DNA from: Halobacteriales archaeon SW_5_68_122
GTDB lineage: Archaea; Halobacteriota; Halobacteria; Halobacteriales; Haloarculaceae
Length of the DNA: 27,325 bases
Reading direction: 5' to 3'
Assembly: GCA_003022815.1 (NCBI GenBank)
Contig: PXSL01000134.1
Span: 1-27,325 of the forward strand
Shown: piece after piece, positions 14,272 through 22,475 of the stretch
Layout of the letters: each line of letters starts with the position of its first letter
Position numbering within the stretch: position 1 is the first letter of the stretch
Made by a program: the position numbers and the translations under genes
The notes under the pieces: model-generated
Seen by the model: the letters and a program-made list of their open reading frames with translations, nothing else
The model's database searches: none
What the model was told of the DNA's origin: nothing

Positions 14272-14898
14272 CTACCCCGGCGTGGCGACGACGGCGAAAT
14301 GATCGTCGTGGAACGGCTCCAGCGACCGCGTCTCGAGAACGTCGTACCCCGCTTCGAGTTCGTCGAGCACCGCCTCGAACACCGCCTCGGGGTCGCCGGT
14401 GACGTCCTCGCTTCGGGCCTTCACCGACAGGAGGAGGCGGCCATCCTCGCGGAGGAACCTCCGGTTGGCCAGCGCGACGGCCGCCTGCCCACGAGTGGCG
14501 ACGTCTTGGACGATTGCGTCGACCGGCTCGACGACGTGGGCGTACGTCTCCGGCCTGCGGGCGTCCTTCAGGAGCGGAAAGAGGTTCCAGCGCGGCTCGG
14601 CGGCCGACAACAGATCCCGGGTCGGCCGGGCGGCGAACTCCACGGCGTAGGTCGGGCCGGCGAAGTCCGCGACGTGGCTGACCGTCGTCCCCGCGGCGGC
14701 GCCGAGATACAGCACCGTCTCGCCGCCCGCAAGGCCCGTCTCCATCCCAGTCTCGAGCATCGCGCCGAGCTTCGACCGGCGGGGGTCCCACCGGCGCCAC
14801 TCGCCGTCCGTCGGCTCGCCGTACACCGGCTCGCCGCGGGTCGCCAGCCCCTCCGAGTCGTCGACGGTCCGCCGCTGGACGCCGTCGGGCAGGCTCAT
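14272..14898 (-). CDS. flpA: Fibrillarin-like rRNA/tRNA 2'-O-methyltransferase
   Basis: This 208-residue S-adenosylmethionine-dependent enzyme is the catalytic subunit of the C/D-box RNP. The Rossmann SAM-binding motif [16 protein letters not shown] (about residues 64-79) is followed by YAVEFA, a VDAIVQDVA acidic segment (about 125-133), and [13 protein letters not shown], all in the fibrillarin order. The N-terminal domain is short, as in archaeal FlpA. C/D-box guide RNAs direct it to specific riboses in rRNA and tRNA. It is translationally coupled to nop5: its ATG overlaps the nop5 stop codon by 4 nt. Confidence 0.95.
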   Translation of the reverse strand: MSLPDGVQRRTVDDSEGLATRGEPVYGEPTDGEWRRWDPRRSKLGAMLETGMETGLAGGETVLYLGAAAGTTVSHVADFAGPTYAVEFAARPTRDLLSAAEPRWNLFPLLKDARRPETYAHVVEPVDAIVQDVATRGQAAVALANRRFLREDGRLLLSVKARSEDVTGDPEAVFEAVLDELEAGYDVLETRSLEPFHDDHFAVVATPG

Positions 14899-15734
14899 TC
14901 GACCTCACGCTCCTGGATGCGGTCAATGCGCTCGGCCAGCTGGGCGTCCAGCTCCGGCTTCCGCTCGCCGGAGTAGTGATCGACGCGGGCGGCGATGGCC
15001 AGTTTGCCGGCCAGCGCCCGCGCCGCGGAGCCGCGGTGCTCCGGGTGTGTGCCCTGGACCGCCTCGTGGGCGTAGATGACGCCATGCTTCGGCGACGGGG
15101 CGTGGCCGCGGAGGTGTGCGAACAGCGCTTCCTCGGCGCCGAGCACCTGCACCGTCCCGGCGGGACTGCGGGCCAGCTCTTCCAGCCCGCCGGCCAGAGC
15201 AATCAGCCGCGCTGCAAGCACCGGTCCCGCCAGCGCCGAGAGGTTCGGCGCCACCTCGGGGACCGTCCGCTCGACGTGTCGACGGAGGTCGGCCGCCTCG
15301 TCGTCGAGGTCCCGAACGCGGTAGGCCAGCGAAACGAGCGACTCGTCGGCGTCGTCTTCGTCGGCCAACTGCCGGGCGTACTCGACGCCGGCGCCCGCGT
15401 CCTCGCGTTTACTCTTGGCCCACTCGGAGACCCGTTCGGCGAGTTCGTTCGCCACCCGCTGGCAGTCGTCCATCGCCCGAATACTGCGCTTCAGCTGTTG
15501 GTCATCCGACCGTTCTCGCTCCCGGATGGCTTCCCGGGTCGCGCGCATCGTAGCGCCGTGGAGAAGACTGTAGTAGTCGTCCTCGTCGTCCGCGAAGCCG
15601 ATTTCAACGGCCCGTGTTGGCCAATCGGACGGGGTATCAGCACTCTCTCCCCGGATGGCCGTTGCTGCGGCCTCGGCATCCTCACGATCGGGTCCCTCGA
15701 ACCAGCCACTGTCCGAGGGGTCCTCGTCGCTCAT
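14895..15734 (-). CDS. NOP5/NOP56-family protein, C/D-box RNP scaffold
   Basis: This 279-residue archaeal Nop5 scaffold bridges fibrillarin to L7Ae and the guide RNA. The C-terminal NOP domain is unmistakable: [20 protein letters not shown] (about 167-186), then [17 protein letters not shown], and [20 protein letters not shown] ending in the [13 protein letters not shown] segment. The middle is a charged coiled-coil (about 90-165). The N-terminal fibrillarin-binding domain is shorter and more acidic than in Sulfolobus or Methanocaldococcus, as is usual in haloarchaea. The gene lies directly upstream of flpA with a 4-nt overlap. A GATATCTATG box about 35 nt before the ATG may be the promoter for the pair. 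Confidence 0.93.
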   Translation of the reverse strand: MSDEDPSDSGWFEGPDREDAEAAATAIRGESADTPSDWPTRAVEIGFADDEDDYYSLLHGATMRATREAIRERERSDDQQLKRSIRAMDDCQRVANELAERVSEWAKSKREDAGAGVEYARQLADEDDADESLVSLAYRVRDLDDEAADLRRHVERTVPEVAPNLSALAGPVLAARLIALAGGLEELARSPAGTVQVLGAEEALFAHLRGHAPSPKHGVIYAHEAVQGTHPEHRGSAARALAGKLAIAARVDHYSGERKPELDAQLAERIDRIQEREVE

Positions 15735-15782
15735 GCCGCCCCGTTTCCCGGGAACTCACATAGATATCCCGGTCGGCATAAC

Positions 15783-15980
15783 TGATACTGCCGGCTGTAA
15801 TTCCGTGAAACCCCGATCCGGGGCCATTCGACAGCAGCTGTCCGATGCAAGCCGTTTCGCGGCACGAGGTCTGATGCTGACTGCTGTACCTGTTTACCGA
15901 CACGACCGCATGACAGCGTACGATCAATCCGGTAATAACCTGTAGTAATTACTACGGGACAGTTACAGCCGGCAGTATCA
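15783..15980. mobile_element. MITE-like inverted-repeat element, copy 2 (198 bp)
   Basis: The ends TGATACTGCCGGCTGTAA (15783-15800) and TTACAGCCGGCAGTATCA (15963-15980) are a perfect 18-bp inverted repeat. The interior has no credible ORF but contains a perfect 14-bp palindrome, GTAGTAATTACTAC (15942-15955), just inside the right end. No flanking target duplication is obvious. It lies between the divergent nop5 and lipoprotein genes and ends 58 nt before the lipoprotein ATG, so it could carry promoter elements. No transposase is linked, so mobility in trans is presumed. Confidence 0.7.
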
Positions 15981-16037
15981 GAGCGCTTTTCCCAAAATTG
16001 CTTTGTGAGTTCGGTGCCGTGTCCGTACAGACCCAGT

Positions 16038-16874
16038 ATGAGGCGGCGTGAATTCGTGACGTCGGCGATTTCGGTTCCCGGAAGCGCGATCATGGCAGGG
16101 TGTTCGGGAATCGGACAAGAAGTTGGCAGCATGACCGACGATAACGGAACTGCAACGGAGACGCCAACATCGGAACCGACATCGACGTTGCAGCCTGCTG
16201 AGATCGTTCCTGAATTGAACGTCGAGGCTGCAGCGTTCGTTGATACGGCCGGCGACGGACTGACGTTTGGAGTTAGAGGAACGGTTAGTAACCCGACGGA
16301 CTCTTCACCGACCCTCCAGATTGAGGCGGCGCTCGTCAAGGCGGCGGACGGACGTAACATCGTTTCTCGGGCGGTCGAACAGCAGGTTCCGGCCGGTACT
16401 GAGGGGACCCTCGAACTCGGTATTGCCGACACGACGAGGATGAGCTGGCAACAGCTCGTTGCCACGCATTTCAAACCGTTTCGTTTCCGGTTTGCTGTGG
16501 CGGGAGTAGCACAACCGATCGACTGCCCGGAGATTGAGCACGCAGTGGCTGAAGACGACGGGTGCTTGTTACCGTTCGGGCTCGTTCGAACGGTCGTCGA
16601 AGTCGACTGTAACGGGTCATGGGACGGTATCGTCGGGGTAGACGGCGACCCGAAATCTGTGGCCAGAGGGACGATTCAGTTTGGAGCGCCCGAGGAGTAT
16701 GAGCGGTCCTACGTACCGATTCCAAACGATGCCGAGTTCGTCTCTGCCGGAGCCCGCAAACGAGAAACCAGCCCCGGCGGGCTGGCCGTTCGTATCCGGC
16801 ACCGCGGGGAGGTTCTCGATGAAGCAACTACCTCAAGCCAGTTCAACCGGGTCGATGTTAACGCCGAGGTCTGA
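16038..16874 (+). CDS. Tat-exported lipoprotein, function unknown
   Basis: This 278-residue product begins MRRREFVTSA with a twin-arginine motif, a weakly hydrophobic segment, and a lipobox-like IMAGCSG, so the Cys at about residue 22 is the likely lipidated residue. A Thr/Ser/Glu-rich linker (about 35-60) follows, then a beta-rich body resembling secreted domains that compare long-range hydrophobic patterns (NPTDSSPTLQIEAALV). I chose the ATG at 16038; an upstream in-frame GTG at 16005 would mask the Tat motif. Base composition is clearly lower in GC than neighbours and codon use is more relaxed, and a MITE-like element abuts the promoter, both consistent with recent acquisition. No enzymatic motif is seen. 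Confidence 0.8.
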   Translation: MRRREFVTSAISVPGSAIMAGCSGIGQEVGSMTDDNGTATETPTSEPTSTLQPAEIVPELNVEAAAFVDTAGDGLTFGVRGTVSNPTDSSPTLQIEAALVKAADGRNIVSRAVEQQVPAGTEGTLELGIADTTRMSWQQLVATHFKPFRFRFAVAGVAQPIDCPEIEHAVAEDDGCLLPFGLVRTVVEVDCNGSWDGIVGVDGDPKSVARGTIQFGAPEEYERSYVPIPNDAEFVSAGARKRETSPGGLAVRIRHRGEVLDEATTSSQFNRVDVNAEV

Positions 16875-16958
16875 GCGATTACAGGTAGCCTGGTTCGTCG
16901 GCAGTACATACAAACGGGTCCGGGCCACTTATCTCCGCGGGGAGCGAAGTTCGGACGA

Positions 16959-17903
16959 ATGTTTATCGGGCACGGCCTCGTCGCGTTCGCCATCGTGGCG
17001 GGGCTGGCGCTGCTGATCGGCTGGGACGACGAGCGAGCGCTCGCTGTGGGGCTTCTGGCCGGGGCCTTCGGCCTCGCACCCGACGTCGACATCCTGTATG
17101 CGCCCATCGGGCTGATCGGCGCGAGCGGCCTTCTCGAGGCCGAGGCAGGCTTCTGGGCGGCCGGGAACATTGTCCACCGCGGGATGACGCACTCGCTTCT
17201 CGTCGGCGGCGCGGCCGCCGCGGCGGCCGGCCTGTGGGCCGCAGGGACGAAGCCGGCCCGCGCGCTCGCAGCCGCTATCGCGGCCGGAATCGTCGCAGTG
17301 GGTGCCGGCGACGGCCTGCTGGCCGCCGTCATCCTGGCGGCGTTCGTGGCGACTGTGTTCGCCATCGGGAGCGTCGGCGCCCGCCGGGCCATTGCGGCCC
17401 GCCACGTCGGCGCGGCCGCCGCAGTCGGCCTCCTCTCGCATCCGTTCGGGGACCTGTTCACCGGCGGGCCGCCGGCGTTCCTCTACCCGCTCGACGGCAC
17501 GCTCGTCGCCGAGCGGGTCGTCCTCCATCCCGACCCCACGTTGCACCTGCTCGCGGTCTTCGGACTCGAGGTTGCGACGATGTGGGCGGCGGCCGTCGTC
17601 TACCTCCACGCCACCGACCGCCGGATGGCCGACTACGTCAGCCCGCACGCGACGCTCGGCGTCGGATTCGCGGTCGCGGCGCTCGTGCTGCCCTCCCCGA
17701 CGCTTGAGTCGCCCTACCGGTTCGTCTTCGGGGCGCTGGGTATCGGGATGGTCTCGGGGGTCGGCCGTCCACGACAGTGGCGGGCAGTGCTGTCGCGGCC
17801 CGCCGCCGCCGAACGGCTGACGGCTCTCGATGCGGCGCTGACCGCGATGGCGGCGCTTACGACGGCGCTCGCCGCATACGGGACGCTGTACCTGCTGCTG
17901 TGA
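16959..17903 (+). CDS. YdjM-type membrane-bound metal-dependent hydrolase (DUF457)
   Basis: This 314-residue polytopic membrane protein has roughly eight hydrophobic segments. Family residues are in place: the N-terminal GHGLVAF, FGLAPDVDILY (metal-binding Asp pair, about residues 45-55), HRGMTHSLLVGG (about 72-83) and LLSHPFGDLFTGG (about 162-174). These His/Asp motifs are the ligands of the predicted metal-dependent hydrolase of the YdjM/YfhO-like family, whose substrate is unknown. CACTTATC about 28 nt upstream of the ATG at 16959 may be the TATA element. The C-terminus is extended beyond the usual core by about three further hydrophobic helices. Confidence 0.85.
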   Translation: MFIGHGLVAFAIVAGLALLIGWDDERALAVGLLAGAFGLAPDVDILYAPIGLIGASGLLEAEAGFWAAGNIVHRGMTHSLLVGGAAAAAAGLWAAGTKPARALAAAIAAGIVAVGAGDGLLAAVILAAFVATVFAIGSVGARRAIAARHVGAAAAVGLLSHPFGDLFTGGPPAFLYPLDGTLVAERVVLHPDPTLHLLAVFGLEVATMWAAAVVYLHATDRRMADYVSPHATLGVGFAVAALVLPSPTLESPYRFVFGALGIGMVSGVGRPRQWRAVLSRPAAAERLTALDAALTAMAALTTALAAYGTLYLLL

Positions 17904-18029
17904 CCGGGCGTCGGATCGACGCCCTCGACCCCGATAGCAGCGCCACGCACCCAGCGACGGCTACGCTCGTTCTTCGGTCTGATTCGCGTCCGGCTGTAAG
18001 CTTTTACTCGTCCGGGGCGACGTCGAGGT

Positions 18030-18668
18030 ATGGACGAGTCGGCGCTGGCGCGGGTGCTCAACGACACCCGACTGAATGCGGCCATCGCCTGGCTCCTGAT
18101 CGGGCTGGCGGCGCTACTGGCCGTCGGCAGCGCGCTGGAGGGCAACCTACTGTCGGCGGGCTTTGCCGTCGCCATCGTCGCGCTGGCGCTCGTACCGCCG
18201 GTCGGCTTCCGGAGCCCGCGAGCGATGCTGCCCTGGGAGGTGCTCGTGCTCGCCTTGCTGCCCGTGCTCGCGCGGACGGTCGTCCGACTCTCCGGGTTCG
18301 GGACCGGCCGGGTGTCTAACTACACCGCCGTGGCCGCAGTCGCACTCATCGTCGCGGTGGAACTGCACGTGTTCACGCCGGTCCGGATGAGCGGCGGCTT
18401 CGCGGTCGCCTTCGTCGTCCTGACGACCATGGCTGCGGCGGGCGTCTGGGCAGTCGGTCGCTGGATCCCCGACGTCCTGCTCGGGACGAGCTTCCTCCTG
18501 AAGCCGGGCGTCGACGAGACCGTCATTGAGCACAACCTGATGCTGGACTTCGTCGCCTCGACGGTCGCGGGCGTCTTCGGCGGCGTCGTCTTCCAGCTGT
18601 ACTTCCGCCGGCTCGCACCGGTCGACGAACGCACTGTCGACGGCGTCGAGTACGAGGAGTTTCCATGA
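18030..18668 (+). CDS. Polytopic membrane protein, YjdF-like region, function unknown
   Basis: This 212-residue protein has about six predicted helices and a short acidic C-terminus (DGVEYEEFP). It resembles the next gene's product in layout, and both end close to a helix with a charged tail. The ATG at 18030 is preceded by AAGCTTTTACTC at about -26, which fits a leaderless promoter. The stop codon overlaps the ATG of the next gene (ATGA), so the two proteins are made together and may form a heteromer. I cannot assign a substrate. Confidence 0.85.
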   Translation: MDESALARVLNDTRLNAAIAWLLIGLAALLAVGSALEGNLLSAGFAVAIVALALVPPVGFRSPRAMLPWEVLVLALLPVLARTVVRLSGFGTGRVSNYTAVAAVALIVAVELHVFTPVRMSGGFAVAFVVLTTMAAAGVWAVGRWIPDVLLGTSFLLKPGVDETVIEHNLMLDFVASTVAGVFGGVVFQLYFRRLAPVDERTVDGVEYEEFP

Positions 18669-19336
18669 GCCTCCGGAACGGTTTCGGGTTGAGCAAGGCC
18701 TGGCAACTCCGGCTCACCCGCGGATTGCAGGTTGCGATGGTCGGGCTGTTCGCTGTCGGACTCGTCACGAAAAACGCCGGCGTCGTCGTGAACGCCGCGG
18801 CCGCCTTCGGCGTCTCGCTCCTGCCCGCGACCCTCGAGCGGGACTACAATATCCCGCTGAACGCCGGTCTGACGCTGTGGATCACGACTGCCGTCTTCCT
18901 CCACGCGCTCGGGGCGGTCGTCGTCCCCGTCGCCGGGGTCAACGTTTACAGCTTCGTGCCGGGGTGGGACCACCTCACCCACACCCTTTCTTCGAGCATC
19001 GTCGCCGCCGCCGGCTACACCACCGCGCGGGCGTTCGACGAGCACTCGGAGATGGTCAGGCTCCCGCCGCAATTCACGTTCGCGTTCATCCTCGTCGTCA
19101 CGCTGGCGTTCGGCGTCTTCTGGGAGGTCATCGAGTTTGCAATCGGCGAGATAGCCGCCCTCACCGGGGACGGCGCCGTCCTCACGCAGTACGGCCTCCG
19201 CGACACGATGCTCGATCTGGTATTCGACACCGTCGGCGCGGTCGTCGTCGCCGTCTGGGGGACGGCCCACCTCACCGACGTCGTCGGCGCGGTCGTCGAC
19301 CGCCTCGAGGCGCGCAGGGCCGGCTCCGACCGGTGA
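18665..19336 (+). CDS. YjdF/DUF2238-like membrane protein
   Basis: This 223-residue protein has about six helices. It carries the features I associate with YjdF/DUF2238-type proteins: WDHLTHTLSSSIVAAAGY (about residues 101-118) and FGVFWEVIEFAIGE (about 147-160), plus GLRDTMLDLVFDTVGAVV near the C-terminus. The conserved D, H and E residues in these helices suggest a buried metal or proton site, but the function is not known. It is translationally coupled to the preceding membrane protein by a 4-nt overlap. The family name is given from recall of motifs rather than a search. Confidence 0.85.
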   Translation: MSLRNGFGLSKAWQLRLTRGLQVAMVGLFAVGLVTKNAGVVVNAAAAFGVSLLPATLERDYNIPLNAGLTLWITTAVFLHALGAVVVPVAGVNVYSFVPGWDHLTHTLSSSIVAAAGYTTARAFDEHSEMVRLPPQFTFAFILVVTLAFGVFWEVIEFAIGEIAALTGDGAVLTQYGLRDTMLDLVFDTVGAVVVAVWGTAHLTDVVGAVVDRLEARRAGSDR

Positions 19337-19438
19337 GCTCCGGCCCTCTCGGGGCAAAGGCCGCTCTACCGGGCTCAATCAACCGGTCGAAACAGCCGCA
19401 TAACGGCCGTTTTAGCCCGGAACGCCCTAACAGGACGT

Positions 19439-19855
19439 ATGGATCAGCGGCGGAGCGACACCAGCTACCCGGTACCCGGCGTGCCGGTGCCCGACCCTGA
19501 CGACGGCCCAGAGGCCGCCCTGCAGCGACAGCTGACGGCGCTCGCCGACAACAGCGACCCGGTTGCCGACGCCGGCGTCAAGACCGCATACAACTACGCC
19601 TCGCCGGCCAACCGGCGCCGAACAGGCCCCTACGAGCGGTTCGCGCGGATGGTTCACTCCGACCGGTACGCGCCGCTCGTCAACCACGTCGAGGCCGTTC
19701 CCGGGCCGCTCGAGGAGGACTGGAACGCGGCGACGCGGCGGGTCACCGTCACCGGGCCGGACGGCCGGACGCGCACCTACGAGTTCCGCCTGTCGCCCGC
19801 GGGCACCGGCCCCTTCCGGAACTGCTGGCAGACCGACGCCGTCGTGGTCGTGTAG
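19439..19855 (+). CDS. DUF4864-like small protein
   Basis: This 138-residue soluble protein lacks a signal peptide. The core pattern LADNSDPVADAGVKTAYNYA, then SPANRRRTGPYERFARMV and a beta-strand region ending FRNCWQTDAVVVV, matches what I know of the DUF4864 family (a small NTF2-like fold protein of unknown function). The start ATG at 19439 is preceded by GTTTTAGC at about -27, a plausible TATA element. It stands alone, co-directional with the DNA glycosylase gene about 70 bp downstream. Confidence 0.78.
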   Translation: MDQRRSDTSYPVPGVPVPDPDDGPEAALQRQLTALADNSDPVADAGVKTAYNYASPANRRRTGPYERFARMVHSDRYAPLVNHVEAVPGPLEEDWNAATRRVTVTGPDGRTRTYEFRLSPAGTGPFRNCWQTDAVVVV

Positions 19856-19924
19856 GGGAACCGGCCGAAGTCACCCCCTCCGCCGGCCTGAAACCGCCCC
19901 CGACGCTACCGCGTCCATGTCGTC

Positions 19925-20554
19925 GTGGGACGAACCCCGAGTACGCGAGGCGCCGACGCCGGCGCGGACCCCGGCGAGGGCGTCCGACAGCTGGTGACGA
20001 CGATTCTCTCCCAGAACGTCGCCGACGAGAACACCCGCCGGGCGGCCGACGCGCTGTTTTCGGCGTACGACGGCTTTGCCGACATCGAGGCCGCCGACCA
20101 CGGCGAACTCCGCGAAACCATCCGGGTGGCCGGCCTGCCCAACCAGAAAGCCGAGCGCATCCAGCGGGCGCTGACGGCCATCCGCGAGGAGACCGGCGGC
20201 GCCTACTCGCTGGCCTTTCTGGACGCCATGCCGACGGACGACGCTAAGGACTGGCTGACGGACATCAAGGGCGTCGGCCCCAAGACGGCCAGCGTCGTCC
20301 TAAACTTTCACTTCGGGAAGCCGACGATGGCCGTCGACACCCACGTCGAGCGGGTCACGAAGCGGTTCGGTCTCGTCCCGGAGTCGGCGTCCAACCAGCG
20401 GGCCCATGACGTCCTCGACGAGACCGTCCCCGACGAGCTGACCTACCCGCTGCACGTCCTCCTCATCCGGCACGGCCGGACCTACTGCTCGGCGCGGAAC
20501 CCCAACTGCGGGAATCCCGTCTGCGAGGCGTACTGCTCCTGCGAGAGCTGTTGA
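19925..20554 (+). CDS. Endonuclease III-like DNA glycosylase (HhH-GPD)
   Basis: This base-excision repair enzyme removes damaged pyrimidines or mismatched thymines. The helix-hairpin-helix IKGVGPKTASVVLNFHF carries the catalytic Lys (in GPKTA) and is followed by the catalytic Asp in PTMAVDTHVERV, the same order as E. coli Nth K120/D138. The C-terminal cysteines (CSARNPNC, NPVC, YCSC, ESC) form an iron-sulfur cluster site with spacing different from the classic C-x6-C-x2-C-x5-C. The N-terminus is doubtful. The GTG at 19925 gives the frame used here, but an ATG at 19917 in another frame reads MSSWDEPRVREA before running out of frame, so a small indel near 19950 may have broken the normal start. 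Confidence 0.88.
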   Translation: MGRTPSTRGADAGADPGEGVRQLVTTILSQNVADENTRRAADALFSAYDGFADIEAADHGELRETIRVAGLPNQKAERIQRALTAIREETGGAYSLAFLDAMPTDDAKDWLTDIKGVGPKTASVVLNFHFGKPTMAVDTHVERVTKRFGLVPESASNQRAHDVLDETVPDELTYPLHVLLIRHGRTYCSARNPNCGNPVCEAYCSCESC

Positions 20555-20611
20555 ACCCACGACTGCCTACGAGTGGACCGTCGTGGACGGCCTCCCGCCG
20601 GCCGGGGTAGT

Positions 20612-21994
20612 TTACCGCTTGCCGAGCGCCTCCTCGAAGACCCGCTGGGCCCGCTCGTACCCCTCGTTGCGGTCGACGATGGGGTGGGGGTACTCCGGCG
20701 CGAGTTCGTCTCGTTCGGCCTGCGAGAGGGTCGGCCAGTCGACGATTTTGTCCGCCGGCACGCCCCGCAGTTCGGGGACGTACTCGGTGACGAAGTCGGC
20801 GCCGGCGTCGTACTTCGAGGTTTGGCTGACCGGGTCGAAGATGCGCACGTCCACGGAGTCGGTGCCCGTCGAGGCCGTCCACTGCCAGTTGCCGTAGTTG
20901 GAGGCGTAGTCGTGGTCGACCAGCTTGCGGGTGAAGTAACGGGCGCCCTTCCGCCAGTCGACGAGCAGGTGCTTCGTGAGGAAGCTCGCCACCACCTGCC
21001 GGGGCCGGTTGTGAACGTACCCCTCACGTTCGAGCTGGCGCATCCCGGCGTCGACCAGCGGGTAGCCCGTCTCGCCGCGCTTCCACGCCTCGAACGCCGC
21101 CTCGTCGTCCCGCCACGCGATCTCGTTGGGGAACGACTTGTAGTTCTCGAACGGCAGGTCCTGGTTGTAGTACAGCAGGTGGTAGTTCTGCTCGCGCCAC
21201 GACAGTTCGTAGCGGTACTTGTCGACGTTGCGGGCCTCGTCACCGTGGACCCCGTCGTGGACGTCCGAGGCGGCCCCCCAGACCTCGCGGATGCCGACCA
21301 TCCCGGCGGCGAGGTACGGCGACATCTGCGAGACGGCCTGCGTGGGCCGCTCGACGGCCCGCGAGAGGTCGTCGCGGGTGTTGTTGTACGTGTAGATGCC
21401 CTCGTCGCAGAACCGATCGAGACGGTCGCGGGCGGCCTCGTACCCCGCCTCGGGGAGGTCGATGTCGACGTCCGGGGTTGGGACCGCCTTCCGGGCCTGG
21501 ACGTCGGCCAGCGCCGACGCGTCGGGCGTGCCCACCGGCGCCCGTTTCGGCACGTTCTGCCAGTCGTCGTAGAACTGGCTGTGGTTGGGGTACCGGGGCT
21601 GGAGGCTCCCCGGCGAGACCAGAAGGAGGTCGGTGTAGTCGGCCGTCTCGACGCCGGCGTCGGTCAGGGCGCGTTCGGCGCGCTCCTGTCGCTCCCGCCG
21701 CCGGCGTCGGTAGTGCTCGTTGTAGTAGACCGCGTCGGCGTCGTACCGCTCGGCCAGTTCCGGGAGCACCTCGGCGGGCGTCCCGGACCGGACGAGCAGG
21801 TCACTGCCGGCCTCGCGGTAGGCCTCCCGGAGGCGGCTGACGCCCCGCAAGAAGAACGCCCGCTGTCGTTTGCCGACGGTCGCCAGCAGGTCGGTGTCGT
21901 ACACGTACACCGGAATTACGTCGTCGTCGGCCGCGGCCGACAGCCCCACGTTGTCCCGCAGACGGAGGTCGCGCTGGTGCCAGAACAGTCGCAT
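20612..21994 (-). CDS. phr: Cryptochrome/photolyase-family protein, probable CPD photolyase
   Basis: This 460-residue flavoprotein of the class I photolyase type should use blue light to split cyclobutane pyrimidine dimers, which suits a sun-exposed halophile. The N-terminal antenna-cofactor Rossmann domain starts MRLFWHQRDLRLRDN. The C-terminal FAD domain holds the family motif run TGYPLVDAGMRQLEREGYVH, then NRPRQVVASFLTKHLLVDW, YASNYGNWQWTASTGTD and RIFDPVSQTSKYD. I chose the ATG at 21994; the longer upstream frame has an unconvincing Pro/Arg-rich lead. It converges with the glycosylase gene, so two DNA repair functions sit side by side. Photoreceptor rather than repair function cannot be excluded from sequence alone. 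Confidence 0.94.
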   Translation of the reverse strand: MRLFWHQRDLRLRDNVGLSAAADDDVIPVYVYDTDLLATVGKRQRAFFLRGVSRLREAYREAGSDLLVRSGTPAEVLPELAERYDADAVYYNEHYRRRRRERQERAERALTDAGVETADYTDLLLVSPGSLQPRYPNHSQFYDDWQNVPKRAPVGTPDASALADVQARKAVPTPDVDIDLPEAGYEAARDRLDRFCDEGIYTYNNTRDDLSRAVERPTQAVSQMSPYLAAGMVGIREVWGAASDVHDGVHGDEARNVDKYRYELSWREQNYHLLYYNQDLPFENYKSFPNEIAWRDDEAAFEAWKRGETGYPLVDAGMRQLEREGYVHNRPRQVVASFLTKHLLVDWRKGARYFTRKLVDHDYASNYGNWQWTASTGTDSVDVRIFDPVSQTSKYDAGADFVTEYVPELRGVPADKIVDWPTLSQAERDELAPEYPHPIVDRNEGYERAQRVFEEALGKR

Positions 21995-22148
21995 ACCCCT
22001 CGTAGGAGCCGGGGACGATACCGCCCTTCGGAGCCGGAAGGTACCGCCGGCAGTCGGCGCCGGGAGACCATCGGGCGGGAGACGCAATCGATCGGCAGGC
22101 GGCGCCGCCGGCGCAACCTACATCAGGCGCTCGCCCCTACGAACGGAC

Positions 22149-22445
22149 ATGAGCGCACGCCCCGAGACGGCGGTCGACCCGGAGCGTCTGGTCGCCTCGC
22201 TTCCGGCCCCGCCGGCCGACTGGGAGCGGACCGACACCGGCGGCGGCATTGTCGAGTACCGACTCCCGGGCGAGGACGGCGTCTGTGCGGCCGCGAAGGT
22301 GAGCATCCGGCCCGAACTCCTCGGGAAGGCGGCCGTCAGAGTCGACCTGAAGGACGGCTGTCGGAGCGTCGGCACGGTCCGGTACGACGACCTCCCGGCG
22401 GCCGTCGAGGCGGTCGAGGCGGAACTGGCGGCCGCCACGGAGTAG
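22149..22445 (+). CDS. Small soluble protein, function unknown
   Basis: This 98-residue acidic protein starts MSARPETAVDPERLVASLP, with alternating strand-like segments (GIVEYRLP, AAAKVSIRPELL, AAVRVDLKDG) and a C-terminal helix (AAVEAVEAELAAA). The ATG at 22149 lies divergent to phr. The frame is open further upstream but there it is antisense to phr. No known domain is recognised. The amphipathic beta-alpha pattern suggests a compact single domain. Confidence 0.72.
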   Translation: MSARPETAVDPERLVASLPAPPADWERTDTGGGIVEYRLPGEDGVCAAAKVSIRPELLGKAAVRVDLKDGCRSVGTVRYDDLPAAVEAVEAELAAATE

Positions 22446-22463
22446 CCGGCCGTCTCATAGCCC

Positions 22464-22475
22464 CCGGCAGTATCA
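22464..22475. repeat. Half-site identical to the inner end of the MITE inverted repeat
   Basis: CCGGCAGTATCA is identical to the last 12 bases of the right repeat of MITE copy 2 (15969-15980). Here no partner repeat is seen nearby. As in copy 1, the ATCA end contains the stop codon (TGA, 22473-22475) of a minus-strand gene. It could be a remnant of the element or a conserved 3'-end site. Confidence 0.4.

Noticed and set aside
13127..15202. A 691-codon minus-strand open frame
   Set aside because: Only the last 359 codons (gshA from 14206) read as a protein. The rest is Arg/Pro-rich and overlaps flpA and nop5 in a shadow frame, as is common in high-GC DNA.
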